From: DATCVA01 sp036567205
GTDB taxonomy: Bacteria > Pseudomonadota > Gammaproteobacteria > Burkholderiales > Burkholderiaceae_B
Length of the DNA stretch: 34,349 bases
Reading direction: 5' to 3'
NCBI GenBank assembly: GCA_036567205.1
Contig: DATCVA010000245.1
Location: forward strand, 1-34,349
Below the pieces are notes generated by a model. The model had not been told where the DNA came from. It was given only the letters and a program-made list of their open reading frames with translations, and did not search any database. Of the stretch, positions 24,285-31,537 are shown one piece after another. Every line of letters begins with the position of its first letter. Position 1 is the first letter of the stretch. The position numbers and the translations under genes were made by a program.

Positions 24285-24342
24285 GTGTACTTTTCTATAG
24301 ACCTATGGGTAGTGTTTCGGGTAAAATTAGACCTACAGGTAG
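24285..24342 (+). promoter_or_regulatory. parA promoter region with two kinds of operator
   Basis: GTGTACTTTTCTATAGACC (24285-24303) matches the 19-base element of the virB and ssb promoters. Its TAGACC could be a weak -35, with TAAAAT (24322-24327) as -10. Overlapping it are two near-identical units, TAGACCTATGGGTAG (24298-24312) and TAGACCTACAGGTAG (24328-24342). They are dyad-symmetric (ACC-GGT) and exactly 30 bases apart, about three helical turns. Confidence 0.65.
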
Positions 24343-24363
24343 AGTTCAAAAAGGAAAACACGG

Positions 24364-25167
24364 ATGAAAACTATCGCTATAGCCACCCAAAAAGGCGGAC
24401 AAGGCAAAACAACTATCGCGTTGCACTTGGCTTTTGCCGCCGTAGATGCTGGGTTAAAGGTGTTGTTTGTTGATCTTGATACCCAGGGCAATGCCACGCT
24501 GGTACTGGCCGGGTCAAGTCGAATTGCCCATGAAGCGGACTACGCGGCCTTGACGGCCAGTAGCTTGTTTGATGCCAAAACAGGGCGGCGCATCAAGCCC
24601 CTGGCCACCATTGAAGGGATTGACCTTATCGCGCCCGATGCGCAGCTATCGCAGCACATCAAAGGCTCAATCGACCCGGACAGCCCGGAACTGACCGCAC
24701 CCCGCGCCGTATTGGCGAAATTCGCGGACGATTACGACTTGTGCGTGATCGACGCACCGCCCGCGCTGGGCCAGGTGCTTGCCGCACTGCTGGCCGCGTC
24801 TGATGCTGTCCTGTCACCGCTGACAATGGATATTTTCGCTATCGACGGCGCAGCCGAATTGTTAGACACCATTACGCTTGTCAAAGAAACGGCAAACCCC
24901 GGCCTGATGCACTTGGGTATCGTGCCCAATCAGATCAACACACGCAGCCAGGACGAAAACGCCACACTTGCCAGTTTGCGCGAAGCCTACGGGGCGCTTA
25001 TCACGCCCTACGCCTTTAGCTTGCGCCGTGCTGTCAAGGCATCAATGGCGACAAGAAAGCCCGTATGGCGGGCTGTCAGTGGTTCCAGTCACCGCAAAGC
25101 GGCACTGGAATGGAAAGAGAACTGCCGCGCAGTGCTTGAGCAATTAAACGTATTGGAGAGCCAATAA
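24364..25167 (+). CDS. parA: ParA/IncC-like partition ATPase
   Basis: The 267-residue protein begins MKTIAIATQKGGQGKTTIAL, a deviant Walker A with the signature lysine (K10 and K15), followed by VLFVDLDTQGNATL and YDLCVIDAPPALG. These place it in the ParA ATPase family that positions plasmids on the nucleoid with a ParB partner. The partner is encoded two genes downstream. It lacks a long N-terminal HTH domain, so it resembles the short IncC form of IncP plasmids. AAGGAAAACACG precedes the ATG. Confidence 0.93.
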   Translation: MKTIAIATQKGGQGKTTIALHLAFAAVDAGLKVLFVDLDTQGNATLVLAGSSRIAHEADYAALTASSLFDAKTGRRIKPLATIEGIDLIAPDAQLSQHIKGSIDPDSPELTAPRAVLAKFADDYDLCVIDAPPALGQVLAALLAASDAVLSPLTMDIFAIDGAAELLDTITLVKETANPGLMHLGIVPNQINTRSQDENATLASLREAYGALITPYAFSLRRAVKASMATRKPVWRAVSGSSHRKAALEWKENCRAVLEQLNVLESQ

Positions 25168-25538
25168 TGACCACCGATAAACTACCCAAAGCCCAGGAAC
25201 TGCCCGCCATTTCGCCGGAGGCACTACAAGCCATGAGCTACAAGCCCGAACCACCAAGCGCCGCGCAACTACAGGCGCTTGCCCGCCTGATCGACGTTGC
25301 CAAACGCGATACCGGCCAGAGCCGCCGCGTTGCCGAATTCCTGTTGGCATGGTGGAATGCAGGCGCTTGCGGAGGCTTTGACCTCACAAACCTATGGTCG
25401 TTGGACTTAGCCCTATGCCGCGACATGCAAACTGTCTTTGGCCTGATTGCCGAACAACATCATTACCCGGATCATTTTGCGCTGGCCGACGATTTTGAAG
25501 AAATCGTCAGGCAGTGGCGACCCGAGAATCTTGACTGA
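25167..25538 (+). CDS. DUF7673-family protein
   Basis: A 123-residue protein whose ATG overlaps the parA stop by one base. The central stretch, DTGQSRRVAEFLLAWWNAGA then CGGFDLTNLWSLD, and the later MQTVFGLIAEQHHYPD match what I recall of DUF7673, a family common on proteobacterial plasmids with no known activity. Being inserted between parA and parB and translationally coupled to parA suggests a role in plasmid upkeep, but nothing in the sequence shows what it does. Confidence 0.75.
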   Translation: MTTDKLPKAQELPAISPEALQAMSYKPEPPSAAQLQALARLIDVAKRDTGQSRRVAEFLLAWWNAGACGGFDLTNLWSLDLALCRDMQTVFGLIAEQHHYPDHFALADDFEEIVRQWRPENLD

Positions 25539-25562
25539 AAATCATATTAATTAAGGATCGAC

Positions 25563-26759
25563 ATGAAAAACTCAATCGTTGAAGCCGCCGCTGGCAAGCT
25601 GGGCAAAAGCATTCAATCGCTGGCTGTTGAGCAGTCAGCGGCCAAGACGCCCGAAATTATATTGACGCTGATTACCACCAAGAAACAGGTACGTACAGAA
25701 TTCGAGGACGACGAAAACCCCCTGTCTGAACTTGCCGCCGATATTAAAGCGCGGGGCATCTTGCAACCCATTCTTGTACGCCCTGTACAGGGCGGCAAGT
25801 ATGAACTGGTTGCCGGGGAACGCCGCTTACGCGCTGCCAAGCTGGCCGGTTTGAAGGCTATCCCGGCTTTCGTCAAGTCCATGACGGACGAGGAAGCCGA
25901 AGAAGCCCAATTTATCGAAAATATCCGGCGCAAAAATCTCACCTTGCAGGAAGAAGCGCAGCGTATTCAGCGCGACCTAGACGCCTGCAACGGAGACGTT
26001 GAAGCCGTCTTGAAAAAATACGGCAAGCCCAAAAGCGGGCGCGTATGGATTTACAAAATGCGGGCGCTGTTGAACCTGTCCGAACAGGCCCAACGCCTCA
26101 TTTCCGAGAACATCACCGCCGATATGGAAGTCATCAACGATGTACGCCAGATCGAGAAGGTAAACCCAGCCAAGGCCAAGGAAACCGTAGATACGCTGAA
26201 AGCGGCCAGCACCGCCAAAAAAACCCCGGCCAAGCCCACCGGCAAGGCCCAGGCCGAGGCCAAAGAGGGCGATAAGCCCGCTGCAAAACCGGCCAAATCC
26301 GGCGATATGCGCGAGATTTCGCGCAGCGCCAAGGCCGAGGTAGCCCCGACCAAACGCCAAACGGCCAAGAAGGCCGAGGAAGCAGCCAAAGAAAATCTGG
26401 CCGCGCCGCGCAACCGTGACGCCGAGGAACCCGGCCCGGTTTCAACCGTTTTCCCAACCGCTGCACCAGCACCGGCACCGGCCAAAGCCCCGGCCTGGCT
26501 GGAAAAAGTAGCAAAAGGCGACACCTTGGAGGGTGCCGACGAGAAGGAACGCGCCACGCTTGAAAAATCGCTACGCGGCTTTTTTGACAAAGGCGCGAAG
26601 GCCGCGGAATGGGTTGAAGTAGTTTCTGATGGCATCCGTCAAAAAGACTATGACGATTCCTCTATGGGTAGGCTAAAATTGGCGGCACTTTCAGCAGGTT
26701 ACGCCAAGTCGGGAGAATTCAACTTAAGTGTGTTGATAGACAGGGCAAGGAACCTTTAA
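25563..26759 (+). CDS. parB: KorB/ParB-family DNA-binding protein
   Basis: The 398-residue protein has the ParB N-terminal CTPase domain, with IKARGILQPILVRPVQGG then ELVAGERRLRAAKLAG, and the ENIRRKNLT box. A helix-turn-helix region follows (about 140-215). Residues 215-310 form a long Ala/Lys/Pro-rich linker, and about 85 residues form the C-terminal domain. In IncP, KorB is both partition protein and global repressor, binding TTTAGCSGCTAAA. Here seven copies of TTCGCGGGGCGAA, with the same 5-3-5 layout, are the obvious candidate sites. The pairing is inference. Confidence 0.88.
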   Translation: MKNSIVEAAAGKLGKSIQSLAVEQSAAKTPEIILTLITTKKQVRTEFEDDENPLSELAADIKARGILQPILVRPVQGGKYELVAGERRLRAAKLAGLKAIPAFVKSMTDEEAEEAQFIENIRRKNLTLQEEAQRIQRDLDACNGDVEAVLKKYGKPKSGRVWIYKMRALLNLSEQAQRLISENITADMEVINDVRQIEKVNPAKAKETVDTLKAASTAKKTPAKPTGKAQAEAKEGDKPAAKPAKSGDMREISRSAKAEVAPTKRQTAKKAEEAAKENLAAPRNRDAEEPGPVSTVFPTAAPAPAPAKAPAWLEKVAKGDTLEGADEKERATLEKSLRGFFDKGAKAAEWVEVVSDGIRQKDYDDSSMGRLKLAALSAGYAKSGEFNLSVLIDRARNL

Positions 26760-26774
26760 TACCCTTATGAAGGC

Positions 26775-27437
26775 ATGGCCCTAAAGAAACGTTTCTATTA
26801 CTCGCAGAACCAAATGCAGGCGTCCGACTTTGAACGGGCGCTTGCGTTTACTCGTACCCGCGAGAACACCCAGGCTATTGCCCGTGATTATCTTGTCTTA
26901 CGACATTCCCTTGACACCATTACCGCGAAATTCGACACCACAAAACAGAACGTCTTTCGAGCCGTTACCAAACTGACCGAAGATGCACAAATAGCCCAGG
27001 AAACTACCGTCAAAATTCGGCGCGTATTCAATAAGCTGAACATTCCCAAGAAGCACCACGACGCAGCGCGAGAGTTTTTTTTTACATCAGATAGTTTGGC
27101 CGAGATTGCCCAACAAACCAGAACAAATATAGACGGCGTTCTAAAGGCCGCACGGGGTACGATCAAGCTATACGAACTGTACGTAGATAAAGACGCCATC
27201 AAACAGCGGCAAACTACGTTCAAAAAAATTCTTCCATATGCCAGGGCAGGGGAGAAGTCCATTCAAATTTGCTATGACCATTTTGTAATCCAAGACGCAT
27301 TGACCGTGATTGCAGAAAAACACGAAGTCACCAAGCAAAATGCCTACAACATCATCAAGCGTTTTGAAGAAGCCCAAGCCCGATACGAAGCTGAAAACCC
27401 CACCAAGCCCAAAAAACGCACCACACAAAAATCTTAA
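26775..27437 (+). CDS. KorA/TrfB-like repressor with three HTH units
   Basis: This 220-residue protein has three repeated units at about residues 14-71, 89-133 and 147-203. The first and third resemble IncP KorA/TrfB: AIARDYLVLRHSLDTITAKF then TTKQNVFRAVTKL, and ICYDHFVIQDALTVIAEKHE then VTKQNAYNIIKRF. The middle unit, SLAEIAQQTRTNIDGVLKAA, aligns over the HTH only. KorA is normally about 100 residues with one HTH and acts as a dimer; this protein would carry three on one chain. It follows parB by 15 bases and probably regulates plasmid promoters. The ATG has only a close-set AAGG, so translational coupling is likely. Confidence 0.78.
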   Translation: MALKKRFYYSQNQMQASDFERALAFTRTRENTQAIARDYLVLRHSLDTITAKFDTTKQNVFRAVTKLTEDAQIAQETTVKIRRVFNKLNIPKKHHDAAREFFFTSDSLAEIAQQTRTNIDGVLKAARGTIKLYELYVDKDAIKQRQTTFKKILPYARAGEKSIQICYDHFVIQDALTVIAEKHEVTKQNAYNIIKRFEEAQARYEAENPTKPKKRTTQKS

Positions 27438-27483
27438 AGCGGGGCCATTTCCCTACCGGGAAACCGCGCTATCGTGCTTCGCA

Positions 27484-27510
27484 AAAACACCCGCCATGCG
27501 CGGGTGTTTT
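27484..27510 (+). terminator. Terminator after the partition operon
   Basis: AAAACACCCGC (27484-27494) pairs with GCGGGTGTTTT (27500-27510) around CATGC. It works in either direction and closes the parA-parB-korA message. Confidence 0.85.
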
Positions 27511-27568
27511 CCTGTCGGCTTCCATCGCATTGTCCGAGGGGTAAACCCCTTTTAGCTACCGCCAGATA

Positions 27569-27581
27569 TTCGCGGGGCGAA
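27569..27581. promoter_or_regulatory. KorB-like palindrome, copy 7 (downstream of the partition operon)
   Basis: Exact TTCGCGGGGCGAA in context ATATTCGCGGGGCGAACAC, about 60 bases past the terminator and 320 bases before the next gene. It could be the partition centromere or control the downstream gene. The remainder of 27582-27902 shows no credible gene; minus-strand open frames there lack ribosome binding sites. Confidence 0.78.
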
Positions 27582-27902
27582 CACGGTAAACGCGCAAGGC
27601 GCGTAACCCAAGCCGTTGGCTGCATAACCGACACGCAGGACACACGCAAGGCGTGGCCCATGCGCTGGGTGCTGTACCAGCGCCCTGAATGCTTGCGCGT
27701 CTTGTGTGCCCGTTCCAAGCCCCATACATCGGCACATTGACCGCGCCGCCTATCGCTTAACCAGACACCAGCCGCGCCAGGCATCAAGGGTATGCCCTTC
27801 GGGCCGCGTTGCGCCCTTGACCCCCGGCTTTTCCGGCTGGCGTTCTGACGCGATATACCGGCACCGCGCTCAATGCAACCGATGTTTTTAGGAGTCACCA
27901 CT

Positions 27903-28334
27903 ATGACCGTTCACACCGCACAAGCAAATAATTCTTCAACTCTACCGGACTCGGCTTATGCCCCGATGATGGACGATACGATGCTTGAAAACCGCTTCGC
28001 AGTAAGCGGGCCAATCCTGGCCCTTTACAAAGCGAATCCCGATTTGATGCAAAGGCAGGCCGCAAGGCGTAGCCGGTGGCTTGCTGTATTGGCTTATGTG
28101 AGGCAGCACGGCATTACAGGTACGGTACTTTGCGCGGATCGTGATTGCTGGGCAGTTATCACACCAGACGTACAAGCCGGGTTCTATCGGTACAGTTGTT
28201 TTGACGCGAAAGGGTTTTTTGCACATGGCACTTTTCAGACCGCAGCGCAGGCATTAATAGCCGCTTTTGACATGGGTTATCGACAGGTTGAAAGGCCGGA
28301 AATACTCGATGAAATGGCCTTGAATCAATGGTAA
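27903..28334 (+). CDS. Hypothetical protein
   Basis: A 143-residue protein with no family I recognise. I chose the ATG at 27903 because AGGAG (about 27889-27893) precedes it; a start ten codons earlier lacks one. The sequence is soluble, with a central stretch ITGTVLCADRDCWAVITPDV and aromatic residues YRYSCFDAKGFF, and no membrane segment or signal peptide. It is the first gene of the accessory block, directly before the ssb promoter. Confidence 0.65.
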   Translation: MTVHTAQANNSSTLPDSAYAPMMDDTMLENRFAVSGPILALYKANPDLMQRQAARRSRWLAVLAYVRQHGITGTVLCADRDCWAVITPDVQAGFYRYSCFDAKGFFAHGTFQTAAQALIAAFDMGYRQVERPEILDEMALNQW

Positions 28335-28335
28335 A

Positions 28336-28380
28336 TAAGTGTACTTTTATGTTGACTATGTGGGGTATTTCCTGCATACT
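28336..28380 (+). promoter_or_regulatory. ssb promoter
   Basis: GTGTACTTTTATGTTGACT (28339-28357) includes the -35 TTGACT (28352-28357); a 17-base spacer leads to the -10 CATACT (28375-28380). The upstream part is shared with the virB and parA promoters. AAGT-GT-ACTT (28337-28346) is a small dyad that may be the operator core. Confidence 0.8.
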
Positions 28381-28435
28381 TTAATGGCCTGGCTATCTGT
28401 TTTTGTCCTGGCTTTTTCCCATCCAAGGAGCAAAT

Positions 28436-28855
28436 ATGTTTTCAATCAACAAGGTGATTTTGCAGGGCAATGTAGGTAGTGATCCCGAATTGCGCAAGTT
28501 GGACGCAGGCCGCGCCGCGCTGTCTCTTTCCGTCGCTACTAGCGAATCATGGAAAGACAAAACCAGCGGCGAACGCAAGACCCGTACAGACTGGCATCGT
28601 GTCGTGTTTTATGGGCGCTTAGCTGAAACAGTGGCCGAGTACGTCAAGCAGGGCGATTTGCTTTATGTTGAAGGGGTGCAGCGCACCCGCGATTACGAAG
28701 ATTCCAACCAGGTCAAACGCAACATTACCGAAGTCATCGCGGACAAGTTCAAAATGTGGTCAAAGACGCGCAAGGGCGACGACCAGGGCGAGAACGAACC
28801 GGCAGCACAGGGCGCAGCCAGTGCCGAGGATCAAGACCTTGATGTGCCGTTCTGA
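28436..28855 (+). CDS. ssb: Single-stranded DNA-binding protein
   Basis: SSB coats single-stranded DNA in replication and in newly arrived plasmid strands. The 139-residue protein starts MFSINKVILQGNVGSDPELR, with AAGGAG before the ATG at 28436; an earlier in-frame start is less likely. The OB-fold stretches TDWHRVVFYGRLAETVAEYV and GDLLYVEGVQRTRDYED are intact. The protein ends in the acidic tip DLDVPF, equivalent to the DDDIPF tail that recruits partner proteins. Its strong promoter carries the shared 19-base element. Confidence 0.95.
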   Translation: MFSINKVILQGNVGSDPELRKLDAGRAALSLSVATSESWKDKTSGERKTRTDWHRVVFYGRLAETVAEYVKQGDLLYVEGVQRTRDYEDSNQVKRNITEVIADKFKMWSKTRKGDDQGENEPAAQGAASAEDQDLDVPF

Positions 28856-29033
28856 CAAACGCAGATTGCCGGGTAAGGTCGAAAGACGTTGCCCGCGCTG
28901 TAGTTGCCATGCGTACCACTGGCTAACTGAACACGGCGCACCATCGGCAATTAAAACCACGAAGTACGACACCGCTACTTGTGTAAATTGCGGCCATTCA
29001 TGGCCTTGCAGGATACTTTCAAAAGACCTATAG
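28842..29033 (+). CDS. Small zinc-ribbon-like protein overlapping ssb
   Basis: A 63-residue frame starts at ATG 28842, inside the last codons of ssb, overlapping it by 14 bases in another phase. It has two cysteine pairs, CPRC and CVNC, about 30 residues apart, the layout of a zinc ribbon, with another Cys after each. GAGGA occurs about 11 bases before the start. Overlap with ssb suggests coupled expression. No family is assigned. Confidence 0.55.
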   Translation: MCRSDKRRLPGKVERRCPRCSCHAYHWLTEHGAPSAIKTTKYDTATCVNCGHSWPCRILSKDL

Positions 29034-29063
29034 CGATTATCAGCACACCACCAGGGGCCGCAC

Positions 29064-29507
29064 ATGAGCGAATACCAATACGAGCAGCAAGAACCGCAAA
29101 CCGAGGTTTACACCAACGGCGCAGAGGTCGAGATTCAAAAAGAATGGCGCTGGGTGAACCGCTTGCCGGGATACGGCGGCGAGTACAGCCAGCAGATCAA
29201 TGACATGGCGCAGGACTATCAACAGGCCGTAAACCTTGAAATCGAAGCGTGGCGTATCCGTAACGGGCAAGAGCCTGGCGCCGATGGAACGCTGGATATA
29301 TCCGCGCAAGACCAGGCACAAGCGCAATCATTGCGGGCACAAGCCCATGAATTGCGTGTTGAAAGCGTGGGCAAGGCCGGAGCTATCGCCCAATCCATCA
29401 AATCGCGCTGGAATGAGCAGCAAATCGGCCTGGCGCGGGCAGGCGATAAGCAGATCGTGCGGGCACAACCCTATAGCCGCGACATGAACCGCGATATTCA
29501 ACGCTGA
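29064..29507 (+). CDS. Hypothetical charged helical protein
   Basis: A 147-residue soluble protein, rich in Gln and Glu, starting MSEYQYEQQEPQTEVYTNGA. The second half reads as long helices (DQAQAQSLRAQAHELRVESV). No signal peptide, membrane segment or known motif is visible. It lies in the same-strand block of small genes after ssb, and the downstream gene follows 20 bases later. Confidence 0.6.
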   Translation: MSEYQYEQQEPQTEVYTNGAEVEIQKEWRWVNRLPGYGGEYSQQINDMAQDYQQAVNLEIEAWRIRNGQEPGADGTLDISAQDQAQAQSLRAQAHELRVESVGKAGAIAQSIKSRWNEQQIGLARAGDKQIVRAQPYSRDMNRDIQR

Positions 29508-29527
29508 CACACACAGGAGCACTAGCC

Positions 29528-29659
29528 ATGAATCAAGCACAGATGCAGGACGCGACCGACCGGGCGCGAGAACAAGAAAAGGGCGCAGGCGGGGCCGTTT
29601 TCGGCCTGGCCTTGTGGGGTTTCATTTTGTGGGCGCTGTACGGGTATTTTTTTGGTTGA
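29528..29659 (+). CDS. 43-residue single-pass membrane peptide
   Basis: A short gene with AGGAG (29515-29519) eight bases before its ATG. The first 20 residues are polar (MNQAQMQDATDRAREQEKGA) and the rest form one hydrophobic helix (AVFGLALWGFILWALYGYFF). The good ribosome binding site and tight fit between neighbours make it credible. Function unknown; small membrane proteins of plasmids sometimes act in exclusion or in modifying transfer. Confidence 0.62.
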   Translation: MNQAQMQDATDRAREQEKGAGGAVFGLALWGFILWALYGYFFG

Positions 29660-29663
29660 AAGC

Positions 29664-30017
29664 ATGACAAGCACCACAGAAGAACGCCTGATCGAGGCCA
29701 TGAAAATGATCCAAGAAACGCGGGATTACTTATCACGTCTGCCCTCCGTACCGGTTACGACCGAGCATATCCACAAAATGACCGCTTTCTTGGCCGCGCC
29801 AGATAACACCTTGTTGATACGTCAGCAGGTATCACGCTTTGGCGAGTACCGTTTGCCCGTTGGCTTTGCTTTGGTGTCTGCCGAACTGCGCGGCGACACG
29901 TTGCGCCTATGGCAGGAGCCAGCGCCTAACGGCTTTGCGCCGCCACCCGTGCCGCTGGCCGAGGGCATCACGATAGAACTGCACTTGCCTGAAAACCACG
30001 GCAGGAAACGGGCTTGA
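29664..30017 (+). CDS. Hypothetical protein
   Basis: A 117-residue soluble protein; I prefer the ATG at 29664 to a TTG four codons upstream. It has a helical N-terminus (TTEERLIEAMKMIQETRDYL) and a beta-rich middle (QVSRFGEYRLPVGFALVSAE). No family recognised. Its stop lies one base before the next ATG (30019), so the two are translated together. Confidence 0.6.
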   Translation: MTSTTEERLIEAMKMIQETRDYLSRLPSVPVTTEHIHKMTAFLAAPDNTLLIRQQVSRFGEYRLPVGFALVSAELRGDTLRLWQEPAPNGFAPPPVPLAEGITIELHLPENHGRKRA

Positions 30018-30018
30018 T

Positions 30019-30273
30019 ATGACCCAGGAATTTACCGACCGCGCAAAGTTACGCTTACGCCTGGCCGCTGGCTTGATCGGCGGGGAAGGGCGCACGTTGA
30101 AACTGGATCGGGCAAATTTCTACCCGGAAATGTTGAAAGTCATCGAAAGCCAAACCCCCGAGCAGCGCGAGAGCATCAAGGAATTGGTTGACTGGCTGGA
30201 AGATTACGAGAACGCCGCCCAGGCGGCGGGAATCAGCACACAGCTACCCAAAAAACAGGGGCGCAAGCGGTAA
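30019..30273 (+). CDS. Hypothetical protein
   Basis: An 84-residue basic protein beginning MTQEFTDRAKLRLRLAAGLI and ending in KKQGRKR. A short helical region (ESQTPEQRESIKELVDWLED) follows. The basic tail might contact nucleic acid, but nothing more can be said. It starts one base after the previous stop. Confidence 0.58.
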   Translation: MTQEFTDRAKLRLRLAAGLIGGEGRTLKLDRANFYPEMLKVIESQTPEQRESIKELVDWLEDYENAAQAAGISTQLPKKQGRKR

Positions 30274-30314
30274 CGCCTGCAACGATTGACCCCACGAACT
30301 AAGGATTTATCAAA

Positions 30315-30581
30315 ATGGACATGGTTTACACGCAGATTTCCCCGGCCACAGACTGGTTTTTCCGTCACGACAACCCCAACCCCAAAGGCCCGCCGATTGT
30401 CTACCCTTTAGCCGCTTGGGCCGTTGTAGAGGGTAAGCGCATCGTCGGCTTGATTGCCGCCGATCTACCCCTTGACCAGGGCGCTACGCAAGCCTTGCAT
30501 CAAGTTCCCCCCGTGCCGGGTGTTTACCTGCATGTCTCGCAGTTAACCGATCAGGAGCAGGCCAGCGCAAAATCGCGCTGA
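30315..30581 (+). CDS. Hypothetical protein
   Basis: An 88-residue protein with beta-rich stretches: YPLAAWAVVEGKRIVGLIAA and VPGVYLHVSQLT. AAGGA lies before the ATG. No known domain is recognised. It belongs to the run of closely spaced same-strand genes. Confidence 0.58.
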   Translation: MDMVYTQISPATDWFFRHDNPNPKGPPIVYPLAAWAVVEGKRIVGLIAADLPLDQGATQALHQVPPVPGVYLHVSQLTDQEQASAKSR

Positions 30582-30592
30582 CCCACGACGCC

Positions 30593-30820
30593 ATGAGTAC
30601 CGAATACACCATTTTGCAGATCGAGCAGGCCGCGTATTACTGGCAAAACCGCGAAGGCCCGCATGACGGTATCAGCTTGGGAAAAACGGCCAGCCGCATT
30701 GCTGAAATTTACGGCACCATGATCTATGAACACGCGGGCAGCGTTGCCGCCCGCGACGTGGCCCCTGACCTGGCAGGGCGCATTGACCTGGCCCTTAAAC
30801 AGCAGGAATTACCACTATGA
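30593..30820 (+). CDS. DUF3717-family small protein
   Basis: A 75-residue protein starting MSTEYTILQIEQAAYYWQNR followed by EGPHDGISLGKTASRIAEIY and MIYEH. The start, the central D/G turn and the RxxAxxYxxMI stretch fit DUF3717, a small family of unknown function that I associate with Burkholderiales. It overlaps the next gene by four bases (ATGA). A shorter relative lies at 23298. Confidence 0.7.
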   Translation: MSTEYTILQIEQAAYYWQNREGPHDGISLGKTASRIAEIYGTMIYEHAGSVAARDVAPDLAGRIDLALKQQELPL

Positions 30821-31257
30821 GAGTCGCCCGCTTTGCTTGCCGCCTGGCGCTTGTAGTGGCTTGCACGACCGGCGTAGCCGCAGGGGTGCAAGCTACTGAA
30901 TGCACGTTGCACTTTTCTACCGGCCAAACCCTTTACAACGTACCCGTTGCGGCGAGCCTGGCCGAGCAAGAACGCGGGCTATCAAAAACGCATGACGTAA
31001 GCCGTGGCATGTTGTTTACCTGGCCGCAAGCGGCCCCGCGCACCTTTTGGATGCGTGATACATGGGTGCCCCTGCAAGTCGGGTTTTTCGACAGCAGCGG
31101 CGGGCTTTTCCAGATCGAGGATATGGAGCCAAACACAGACACCCGGCATAAGTCGGCACAGCCCGCAAAGATGGCGCTTGAATTGGCCCAGGGCCAATAC
31201 CAATCGTTAGGGCTTGTGCCCGGTAAAACCGTGCTGATGCGCGGGCAATGCAACTAA
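30817..31257 (+). CDS. DUF192-family exported protein
   Basis: The 146-residue protein has an N-terminal signal sequence (CRLALVVACTTGVAAGVQA) and the DUF192 signature: VAASLAEQERGLSKTH, GMLFTWPQAAPRTFWMRDTW and PLQVGFFDSSG, later ALELAQGQ and GLVPG. The family is widespread, usually periplasmic or extracytoplasmic, with no settled function. Its presence in a plasmid small-gene block is common for IncP-like and related plasmids. It overlaps the upstream gene by four bases. Confidence 0.85.
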   Translation: MRVARFACRLALVVACTTGVAAGVQATECTLHFSTGQTLYNVPVAASLAEQERGLSKTHDVSRGMLFTWPQAAPRTFWMRDTWVPLQVGFFDSSGGLFQIEDMEPNTDTRHKSAQPAKMALELAQGQYQSLGLVPGKTVLMRGQCN

Positions 31258-31276
31258 CCAAGGAGTGAAAACAATT

Positions 31277-31513
31277 ATGAGCGACCCCATCATGCTAAAC
31301 ACCTTATACGGGGTGCAAAGTGCCAGCCTTGAAAGCCTGGCACAAGCGGCTAAAGATCGACCTTCACAACTCGTTATGGACGAATTGCGCAAGCGGTGTC
31401 AGGCCGAGACTGACCGGCTAGCCAGCCTTTACAAATTGGCCTACGGTCAAGAGGCCCAACAAGAACTTAACAAAGACATGACCCATGCTTTTCAAGAATC
31501 GCAAGTTGGTTGA
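31277..31513 (+). CDS. Hypothetical helical protein
   Basis: A 78-residue protein starting at ATG 31277 after AAGGAG (31260-31265); a GTG four codons upstream is less likely. The sequence is predominantly helical and soluble (SLESLAQAAKDRPSQLVMDE, CQAETDRLASLYKLAYGQEA). No motif recognised. Confidence 0.6.
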   Translation: MSDPIMLNTLYGVQSASLESLAQAAKDRPSQLVMDELRKRCQAETDRLASLYKLAYGQEAQQELNKDMTHAFQESQVG

Positions 31514-31537
31514 ATTTTCAAACAAGGGGAAATAACA

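Noticed and set aside
27434..27901. A 155-codon minus-strand frame upstream of the accessory block
   Set aside because: It crosses a strong terminator and a palindrome, has odd composition and no start signal.
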